A stretch of 64,000 nucleotides of DNA from Olivibacter jilunii (GTDB lineage: Bacteria > Bacteroidota > Bacteroidia > Sphingobacteriales > Sphingobacteriaceae): the NCBI RefSeq assembly GCF_900607235.1, contig NZ_LR027852.1, positions 186,001-250,000 on the forward strand, read 5' to 3'. Shown one piece after another: positions 45,169-51,589 of this stretch (its first letter is position 1; every line of letters begins with the position of its first letter). The position numbers were made by a program, and so were the translations under genes. The notes below the pieces were generated by a model. That model was not told the origin of the DNA. It made no database searches and saw nothing but the letters and a program-made list of their open reading frames with translations.

Positions 45169-46698
45169 ATGAAGAAAACGAGTTTATATTTACTTATACT
45201 ATTAGTGGTTGGTATGCTGTTGTCTGCGTGTACCAAGACAAATTACCCCGGGGGTGAGGTAAGTCCTTACATCGGTATTTATGACCTCCGGAGTCTCTAT
45301 AAGGATAGTCCGGTGACGCTGACCGTCGAATCATTGGGCGGTTCAAGCAAAATTGCAGGATGGGTTATTTCCGATCATCGGGAAGGGAACTTGCCTGAAG
45401 GATTATTAATCATTCAAGATAAGCGCCGTTTAAACTTCCAAAGGGGTATCAGTATCGCTCTGGGGGCTGAAGCTGCGGATTACCTTCCAGGGGATTCCGT
45501 GGTGATCGACGTGGTGGGGGCTGAGATGAATCGCGTGGATGGCATCCTTCAACTAAGTGGTATCAGTACGGAGAAGGTTACCCGTGTAGCCAGTGGTTTG
45601 ACGTTACCTGCTAATGTCGTGACTATCGACCAGATTTTGCTAAAACCGAATGATTATGAAAGTACACTTGTCGCCATTGTTAAGGGTGGTTTTAACCCGA
45701 TACCAAAGACGGGAGAAACAGTTGGCGGCTCAAAAACGATCAACGACGGTTTCGGTAACTTAACATTGGAGACGGATAATCAAGCGGCCTTTGCAAATCA
45801 AGAAGTTTATAAAATGGCCAATTATTATGGAATCATTTTCAACCACATTACAGATAGCGGTACTTTAGTGCCTTATCATCGTCCTCGACGCGGTGCAGAT
45901 ATTGTCGCTTTAAATTCAGACTATGCGATTCCGAAGGTTATCATCACCGGGTTTGCGAGCGACCCTCGAGGTACGGACGCTAACAATGAATACATCCAGT
46001 TAATGGCTACGCAGGATATCGATTTCTCGAAGACACCTTTTTCTTTGGTCACCACCAATAATGCCAATGCTTCTACACCAACAGGTTTTCCCGCCAATGG
46101 TTGGGCCACGGGAGGAGTACGGACTTATAAATTTAACTTAAGTTCAGGATTTGCTCCTAAAGGAACCTATTTTTATGTAGGTGGAACCAATAAGCGGATT
46201 AACAGCACAAACTCCACCGATATATCGAGTGCAAACTGGATTACAGCCTACGCTTATAATAGCAATCCAGGTTTTGATTTTGGTAATCCCACAACTAATC
46301 TGCTGGCCAACTCCGGAAATGCATCTGGAATTGCCGTTTTTGAGGGTACCGAGGTTACAAAGGAATCAGTCCCGGTTGATGTTATCTTTGTTGGTACCGG
46401 AGGTAGCTTGTTTAACGGAAGCAATGTAGGCTATCCTATTACAAATACCGATTGGTATGATATTATCAATCCGCTTGATATGGCAGTACAAGCTTTTTAT
46501 CGAGCCGGCACGAACACAAAAGCACTTACCTACCATACGCCATCGGATGCGGGTTACTTTTATATGTTAGGTGGCAAGTATAATCTCGCCCTTGGTAGGT
46601 GGACTAAAGCACGTAGCCAAGGCAGCTTTTTAATGACAAAAGAAACACAGTTAGAAGAAATAGAAGGAGAAGAGGCCACTAAGCTATTGGATAATTAA
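45169..46698 (+). CDS. DUF5689-type surface lipoprotein, second locus
   Basis: A 509-residue lipoprotein starting at ATG 45169, five bases after the SusD stop, with lipobox LSAC (YLLILLVVGMLLSACTKTNYPGG). The DUF5689 region (about 25-230, VSPYIGIYDLRSLYKDSPVTL and INDGFGNLTLETD) is an OB-like beta fold common beside SusC/D pairs. A second, lamin-tail-like region (VIITGFASDPRGTDANNEYIQL and GTYFYVGGTNKR) follows. No catalytic residues seen. Likely ligand-binding at the cell surface. Confidence 0.85.
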   Translation: MKKTSLYLLILLVVGMLLSACTKTNYPGGEVSPYIGIYDLRSLYKDSPVTLTVESLGGSSKIAGWVISDHREGNLPEGLLIIQDKRRLNFQRGISIALGAEAADYLPGDSVVIDVVGAEMNRVDGILQLSGISTEKVTRVASGLTLPANVVTIDQILLKPNDYESTLVAIVKGGFNPIPKTGETVGGSKTINDGFGNLTLETDNQAAFANQEVYKMANYYGIIFNHITDSGTLVPYHRPRRGADIVALNSDYAIPKVIITGFASDPRGTDANNEYIQLMATQDIDFSKTPFSLVTTNNANASTPTGFPANGWATGGVRTYKFNLSSGFAPKGTYFYVGGTNKRINSTNSTDISSANWITAYAYNSNPGFDFGNPTTNLLANSGNASGIAVFEGTEVTKESVPVDVIFVGTGGSLFNGSNVGYPITNTDWYDIINPLDMAVQAFYRAGTNTKALTYHTPSDAGYFYMLGGKYNLALGRWTKARSQGSFLMTKETQLEEIEGEEATKLLDN

Positions 46699-46706
46699 CA
46701 GTCGGT

Positions 46707-46747
46707 CAGGTCGGTTGGATCTGTTATGAGTCAACCGACCTGTTTTT
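46707..46747. terminator. rho-independent terminator of the second SusC/SusD locus
   Basis: CAGGTCGGTTG (46707-46717) pairs perfectly with CAACCGACCTG (46732-46742) and is followed by a T-run (46743-46747). The convergent EamA gene ends four bases later, so the hairpin serves both. Confidence 0.9.
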
Positions 46748-46750
46748 AGC

Positions 46751-47722
46751 TTAAGCAGATCGTAATTTATTCTTTTTTGCGTGCTGAATAGAAAGCGAAA
46801 TTTGGAAGATCATACCAAGGATAATCACGAGCATACCACTAAAACCGTAGAGATTTGGTAGAGAAGCGTTGATTAACCAAATTTCACCGATTAATGTGAA
46901 AAATATTTCGAAGACCTGCGTAGCTTCTACAGTCGCTAATGCTATCGGATCGTGCTTCACCATCTGAGTAGCTTTATAAAAACCTACTCCACCCAGAAAA
47001 CCGGAGAATATGGCTGAGTAAAAAGATGCCTGCAATTGGGGTCCGGGAGCCATACCTACTTGCGAAAAGGCATAGGTGGCAAGTACTAACCACAAGGGAA
47101 GAGAACCTACCGTTAAACCCAGCACTCTTTGCATGGCATTTAGCGGCACCTGTCGGCTATCCAGTTCTATTAATAATTTGCGATTGGCAAGTGGCCAGAC
47201 AATGGCTCCTACGAGCACCAAAACGAAGCTGATCATCAAGGAGCGTCCGTCATGCAATTGTATAAGTTTATCAAGTTGCATGATCAGCACGCCGAATACA
47301 ACTAATAAGGAAAGTGCCAAAGCTCTAACTGGAATTTTCTTTCGATGATCGTTATAAAGAAAGGGTGCTAAAAGCACGCCTGCTAAGATGTTAATCTGAA
47401 AGGTTGCTGCAACTAGCCAACCGGGAATAAGCAAAGAAGCCAATGCCATACAGGTATATAATCCCCCAAATCCGATGCTCCCCCATTTAAAAAATAAAAG
47501 AGGATAACGCTTTATGGCCTGCCAGAAAGTTTTGAATTTCTTTGTAACCAATAACGGGAGAAGCATTACAGGAATCATAAATAAGCTTCTTAAGCAAGCT
47601 GTCCATGCCCAATGACTACCGGTATGGGCTAATAAACTATTGATGGTAAATGTAGAGGATAAAAATAGCGCGGAGATAATGCCTATTATTATTGCCAAAA
47701 TTGTATTCCGTTGTGCCTTCAT
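46751..47722 (-). CDS. EamA/DMT family transporter
   Basis: A 323-residue inner-membrane exporter with about ten hydrophobic segments, such as ILAIIIGIISALFLSSTF, IPVRALALSLLVVFGVLIM and SFYSAIFSGFLGGVGFYKA, and the two EamA repeats. Substrates of this family are small metabolites and are not predictable. The ATG at 47722 is chosen; a TTG at 47740 overlaps the promoter box. Because the box ends only eight bases upstream, the mRNA is probably almost leaderless. Confidence 0.88.
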   Translation of the reverse strand: MKAQRNTILAIIIGIISALFLSSTFTINSLLAHTGSHWAWTACLRSLFMIPVMLLPLLVTKKFKTFWQAIKRYPLLFFKWGSIGFGGLYTCMALASLLIPGWLVAATFQINILAGVLLAPFLYNDHRKKIPVRALALSLLVVFGVLIMQLDKLIQLHDGRSLMISFVLVLVGAIVWPLANRKLLIELDSRQVPLNAMQRVLGLTVGSLPLWLVLATYAFSQVGMAPGPQLQASFYSAIFSGFLGGVGFYKATQMVKHDPIALATVEATQVFEIFFTLIGEIWLINASLPNLYGFSGMLVIILGMIFQISLSIQHAKKNKLRSA

Positions 47723-47729
47723 AGGAAGG

Positions 47730-47737
47730 CAAAAATA
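47730..47737 (-). promoter_or_regulatory. -7 promoter box of the EamA gene
   Basis: Minus-strand TATTTTTG matches TAnnTTTG, seven bases from ATG 47722. Initiation at the usual distance would leave almost no leader. Confidence 0.5.
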
Positions 47738-47787
47738 CAAGTCATGCGAACAGGGCTATAGTGATTTCCTGTTAATGTCCGGTACTT

Positions 47788-48639
47788 TTAGGCACTGTGT
47801 ATCGCTCTATACTTAAGTGGTGTGAATCCGGTGACACGCTTAAAAAAGCGGCCGAAATAAGCGGGGTCATTGAATCCTAGATCAAAAGCAATCTCTTTTA
47901 CGCTGTTCGAAGTGCTCAACAGCGCCATTTTTGCTTCTGTTAAGAGCTTATCTTCGAAAAGTTCATGAACCGTTTTCCCGGTTGCTTTCCGACAAATCCT
48001 ATTGAGTGTTTTCGCTGGCACATGAAGCATATTAAGGTAAAAATTAATTCCATGTGCATCGCGGTAGTGCTTTTGGATCAATTTCCGCAAATCCAAGAGG
48101 ACTTTACGCTCCGGATTCGATAAAATCACCGACTTTTTCTCAGAAGCATGTTTGGTGTTCAATAGTAATAAGAGGCTAGCTGTTAAATGAAAAAGCATAT
48201 TCTTACCTAGCGGTTTTTGATTCTGCTCTAACAAAAGAAGCTGAATAATATGTCTAAGAAAGCGTATTGTATCTTCATCCATATCAACAAAAGGCTGCGT
48301 ACTAAATGTATCAAAAAGGCCTTTGCCTTCTTCCTGTGGATGTAAGCTGAAAAAGTATTGCATTAATTCTTCACTGATCAGAAATATCCACCCTGAGCGT
48401 TCAAATTCCGGGAATTGGTGCACCTGCCCGAGCTGAAGGAAATATATACGATTCCGTTGAAGCGGATAGGGCTTAAAATTAATAAAGTGTTCACCATCCC
48501 CTAGGGCCCAAACCAGTTCGTAATGATCATGGCGATGCGGTGTGGCAGATAGATTTTGATAGTCTTTCTGTAAGCGTTCGATCCTCAGGTAATGTTCTCG
48601 AATAAGTGTCTGTACCGGTAATTTTTTGAATTTTTGCAT
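47788..48639 (-). CDS. AraC family transcriptional regulator
   Basis: A 283-residue regulator starting at ATG 48639. An N-terminal cupin-like sensor (RHDHYELVWALGDGEHFINF and RIYFLQLGQVHQFPEF) leads to the C-terminal AraC DNA-binding domain: first helix-turn-helix INFYLNMLHVPAKTLNRICR and second, SVKEIAFDLGFNDPAYFGRF, then FKRVTGFTPLKYR. It lies upstream of the EamA gene on the same strand and may regulate it, as is common for efflux genes (inference). Confidence 0.93.
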   Translation of the reverse strand: MQKFKKLPVQTLIREHYLRIERLQKDYQNLSATPHRHDHYELVWALGDGEHFINFKPYPLQRNRIYFLQLGQVHQFPEFERSGWIFLISEELMQYFFSLHPQEEGKGLFDTFSTQPFVDMDEDTIRFLRHIIQLLLLEQNQKPLGKNMLFHLTASLLLLLNTKHASEKKSVILSNPERKVLLDLRKLIQKHYRDAHGINFYLNMLHVPAKTLNRICRKATGKTVHELFEDKLLTEAKMALLSTSNSVKEIAFDLGFNDPAYFGRFFKRVTGFTPLKYRAIHSA

Positions 48640-48771
48640 GCAAACTGTTCCTGTATCATTGAAGTTTGATGTCAACGAAAATATGAAAGTCGACGAGTGA
48701 AAAAAAATCGGTTAGTAAAACAAATTTGATAAAAATGCGTTATTGAGATAAGGTTTAGGTTGATTATAATA

Positions 48772-48808
48772 CACAAAGGCTGTCGTTACTCAAAACGCAG
48801 CCTTTGTG
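48772..48808 (-). terminator. terminator hairpin of the lipoprotein gene
   Basis: CACAAAGGCTG (48772-48782) pairs perfectly with CAGCCTTTGTG (48798-48808) around a 15-base loop, downstream of the lipoprotein stop at 48832 and between it and the AraC gene promoter region. Confidence 0.7.
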
Positions 48809-48831
48809 ATTTCTCGATTTCTTCTAAATCG

Positions 48832-49464
48832 TTATTCTCCAAGCGCGTGTACAATGGCATTCCTTTGTACGGTGTCTTTTTCTTGAAATTGTATACTACG
48901 TTTATACGTATCAAAGGTGAAAAAAACCTCACCGGGGCTCGCTGAGTCATCATCAAAAAACAATTTAAAACTGTTCGTTGAAGGTTTGTTGGGATCAAAA
49001 GACTTTTTATTCGACGAAAACGCCAAGGGCTGAATAGGAGCTGCTTTCATTTTCCGAATGCCATCTACTTTCCATAAGCTCGCTAGCGCAGTTACAAATG
49101 CGTCACTCGGCGCTCCGGCACTTTTAAAGGTGATGCTTCCTTTTTTAAAGCCATCTTTCTGATTAACAGAACCATCTTTGTTAATGCCGGCAGGAATGTT
49201 TTTACTAATCTCAACTAAAAAACTGACGGTGTCGTTTTGATAAAGCCCTTTGGCGGTATACGCAATGGACGTATCACTATCTTTTTTGTCTGTTAAGCTG
49301 AGATAGATTACAGACGGATTATCTGGATTGCTGGCTATTGGAAACAATCTAACGGTTTCAGTTTTAGTCGCGTCTGCGCTTTTAGGCTTATTGTTGCAGG
49401 AAGTAAGCAAAGTAATTGCCGAGAGCATCACAAGGGGCCAACCCAATTTGTTATATGTATTCAT
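48832..49464 (-). CDS. lipoprotein of unknown function
   Basis: A 210-residue lipoprotein I do not recognise. The signal peptide ends in lipobox LTSC (PLVMLSAITLLTSCNNKPKS). The mature region is predicted all-beta, with SVIYLSLTDKKDSDTSIAYT and SFKLFFDDDSASPGEVFFTF. It is monocistronic, ending at a strong hairpin. The long upstream spacer (49465-49896) carries phased short repeats that may control it. Confidence 0.72.
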   Translation of the reverse strand: MNTYNKLGWPLVMLSAITLLTSCNNKPKSADATKTETVRLFPIASNPDNPSVIYLSLTDKKDSDTSIAYTAKGLYQNDTVSFLVEISKNIPAGINKDGSVNQKDGFKKGSITFKSAGAPSDAFVTALASLWKVDGIRKMKAAPIQPLAFSSNKKSFDPNKPSTNSFKLFFDDDSASPGEVFFTFDTYKRSIQFQEKDTVQRNAIVHALGE

Positions 49465-49896
49465 TATATAAGCGTTTAGAAAGGTTTTATTCTATTTTTA
49501 GAAACGTTGCAAGTTACCTTTTGTTTTTGATTCTTACCCCGTTTTTAAAGCACCTGACGTGCAAGCTTTCAACGAGTTATTTCCATGTTATAAACAAAAT
49601 ATAAAATAAGCTATAATAAACATGAAACAGATCTTATATAAAGATTCAATTTTATCGTTTATTAACCGTTTTTTTATCGTAAAATCATCGTATCTTTTAT
49701 AGTAAATTTACGATGAAAAAACGATGATATTACGATTATTTTGGATATTTAACCATTTTCATATTCTTTTTTCTATGTCTTTATAACCTAAGTTATGGTA
49801 AAGGACTGGTTACAGTGGGTGAAATAACATGAGACCCTGTTACCTATATCCGGTACGAGGTTAAAGATTCAAGGCGGTATAGATTCGAGAAAGGTA
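49465..49896. other. gene-free A/T-rich spacer with phased repeats
   Basis: No coding sequence or RNA gene is supported in these 432 bases. Visible structure is the ATCGT/ACGAT array at 49654-49736 and a small inverted repeat ATAAC-CTAA-GTTAT at 49783-49796. The flanking genes both read on the minus strand, so the spacer is upstream of the lipoprotein gene at 48832-49464. Confidence 0.65.
49654..49736. repeat. phased ATCGT/ACGAT inverted array
   Basis: ATCGT occurs at 49654, 49676 and 49687, and its complement ACGAT at 49710, 49721 and 49732. Steps are 22, 11, 23, 11 and 11 bases, so sites fall on one face of the helix. ATCGTAAAATCATCGT (49676-49691) and ACGATGATATTACGAT (49721-49736) are inverted repeats matching 15 of 16 positions. 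This is the layout of a cooperative operator or initiator region; the binding protein is unknown. Confidence 0.6.
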
Positions 49897-50271
49897 TTAA
49901 CGATTTTCAGGCTTTCTTTCCGATATCATTTTATAGTTGGCAATACTTTCTTTTAGCGCGCCGATTTTTTCATTTAATTCTTGATCAAAATCTTTATCGC
50001 GTCCCAACTGGGCTCTATGGGTTGGGTCTGTTAAAGTTTCCAATTCTGCGACTCGCTTGGATATCTGATCAAGCATTTTAACCGATAGTCCTTTTTCACT
50101 TAGCGTAAGTTCTGTTAAACGGGGCAATAAGGCAATCAATAAGGTAAATACAGAAGCTAAAATGAAGTAAGCGTAGGTCTGTCCCTCTGTGTGCTTATCA
50201 TCGCGAATAAGGGCATAGACGAAAATGAATATAGGAAATATTAATAAAATCCGGTTATCAATTTTTTTCAT
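49897..50271 (-). CDS. small membrane protein with coiled coil
   Basis: A 124-residue protein of unknown function. Two hydrophobic segments at the N-terminus (ILLIFPIFIFVYALI and YAYFILASVFTLLIALLPRL) are followed by a probable coiled coil (about 62-115, MLDQISKRVAELETLTD and ELNEKIGALKESIANYK). No catalytic motif. It ends the cluster that begins with the M43 protease: 12 bases separate it from the lipocalin-like gene, so the three are probably one operon. Confidence 0.75.
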   Translation of the reverse strand: MKKIDNRILLIFPIFIFVYALIRDDKHTEGQTYAYFILASVFTLLIALLPRLTELTLSEKGLSVKMLDQISKRVAELETLTDPTHRAQLGRDKDFDQELNEKIGALKESIANYKMISERKPENR

Positions 50272-50283
50272 GATCGATTATCT

Positions 50284-50589
50284 TTAAACCTCTCTTTTTA
50301 GTACCAGCTTTTCCGTACTGATTTCGCAGATGGTATATTGCTCTTTATTATCGGTATCAAAACGTAAAATGAGTTTATCTTGCTCCAGCTGCCACGATCC
50401 CGTGTCAGATCGGGGTACATCATCGCGGCCGGGATATGAATTGACCAACTTCCCGTCTTCTTCCAGGTTGATTTTATCACGTCCTCTAGCCAGGGGCAAT
50501 GAAAACCCCTCAGGTCGATAAACCATTTCATCGCCGCTGTCCTCTTCAAAAGAGTGAACCCATTTCCCTTTTAAATATTCTTTATTCAT
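50284..50589 (-). CDS. small lipocalin-like protein
   Basis: A 101-residue predicted all-beta protein, starting MNKEYLKGKWVHSFEEDSGD and ending in strands IICEISTEKL-like (YTICEISTEKLVLKREV). The KGKWVHSFE opening and DTGSWQLEQDKLILRFD strands recall lipocalin-like domains. The ATG at 50589 overlaps the stop of the M43 gene (ATGAATAA), a coupling overlap of eight bases; an in-frame TTG nine bases earlier is less likely. No signal peptide, so it is predicted to stay in the cytosol with the protease. Function unknown. Confidence 0.75.
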   Translation of the reverse strand: MNKEYLKGKWVHSFEEDSGDEMVYRPEGFSLPLARGRDKINLEEDGKLVNSYPGRDDVPRSDTGSWQLEQDKLILRFDTDNKEQYTICEISTEKLVLKREV

Positions 50590-51496
50590 TGTCTTCAATG
50601 GCTGGTTTTGTCGCGAGTAACGAGGCGCGCGGGCCGAGCAAAGTGGCTTTCATCCTAGCGGCTTGTCCCTTTGTGAACATAAACATACTGTCGTCATCCA
50701 CATAATCCATGTAGTTCATAAACATGTCGCCATTGGGAGCATTGTTACAGGAAATTTTCGGAAAAGTAGGCTTTTCATAATTAGGTCCCAATTGGTTTGG
50801 CGTATCTTCTACATAATCGGTATCTTCACAGGAATTGCTTCTTCCGTCGCCGAAGATATGGGAAAGATTCAGGTAGTGCCCTACCTCATGCGTGGTAGTC
50901 CGCCCCAAATTGAAAGGTGCTTCGGCTGTACCCATGGTACCAAAGGCCCTGAAATTAATGACAACGCCATCTGTATCACTTGGACCGCCAGGAAATTGTG
51001 CATAACCTAGGAGACCTACCTGTAGGTTGCAAACCCAAATATTTAAGTATTTGTCGGTCGGCCAGGCGTCAATGCCACCCATCTCGGTGCTTTTCACTGC
51101 ATTGTCGGTGCCAAAAGAGGCCACTTCGGTCTGTGTTCTCGTAATGCCGTCAGGAGTCAGTTCAAAATCAATAAAACAATCCGCGGCCAATTCTTCCCAT
51201 ACGGAGGGCACTTTTCCCTTATCCGTATTCTGTCGGCGAAAATCGGCGTTTAACACCTCTATTTGACTTCTTACTTGCTCATCCGAAATATTTTCCGTTG
51301 GTGTATGATAGACGATATGCACAACGACCTGAATCTTAGCGGGAGCAGCAAACCGTAAGGTCTTGCGTCCCTCTAAAACCTTGTCGATATCACTTTCAAT
51401 AAGTGCTTGCGCCCGCATATACTCAGGAAAAATATCAGCTTGGCGATGAAAAACTTCCATCGTGGCGCAGTGCCGTCTTTTTTTGTCTTGCTTCAT
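50582..51496 (-). CDS. M43-family zinc metalloprotease without signal peptide
   Basis: A 304-residue cytophagalysin-type protease. Zinc site HEVGHYLNLSH at His203, His207 and His213 with catalytic Glu204, and a Met-turn in MNYMDY (about 260-265) identify family M43. The opening RRHCATMEVFHRQ is the usual mature start in this family, but no signal peptide precedes it: the frame is closed by a stop about 40 bases upstream of the ATG. The protein therefore appears cytosolic, unusual for the family. It is divergent from the trypsin-endonuclease fusion and translationally coupled to the lipocalin-like protein. Confidence 0.92.
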   Translation of the reverse strand: MKQDKKRRHCATMEVFHRQADIFPEYMRAQALIESDIDKVLEGRKTLRFAAPAKIQVVVHIVYHTPTENISDEQVRSQIEVLNADFRRQNTDKGKVPSVWEELAADCFIDFELTPDGITRTQTEVASFGTDNAVKSTEMGGIDAWPTDKYLNIWVCNLQVGLLGYAQFPGGPSDTDGVVINFRAFGTMGTAEAPFNLGRTTTHEVGHYLNLSHIFGDGRSNSCEDTDYVEDTPNQLGPNYEKPTFPKISCNNAPNGDMFMNYMDYVDDDSMFMFTKGQAARMKATLLGPRASLLATKPAIEDNE

Positions 51497-51589
51497 TTTA
51501 GGTCTTTTTTTATAAAACTTTTTTTTCTCGTTTTAGTTTCAACAATAGGTTTAAATTTTTGTTAAATGCAATGAGCCAATATCTCATGT

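Noticed and set aside
49416-49604. Small plus-strand frame in the lipoprotein upstream spacer
   Set aside because: Low-complexity and without start context or homology pattern.
49621-49740. Possible replication origin in the A/T-rich phased array
   Set aside because: No DnaA consensus boxes (TTATCCACA-type) and no origin-linked genes nearby; described as an unassigned array.
50298-50549. Alternative frame within the lipocalin-like gene
   Set aside because: Coupled start overlap and strand pattern favour the frame at 50284-50589.
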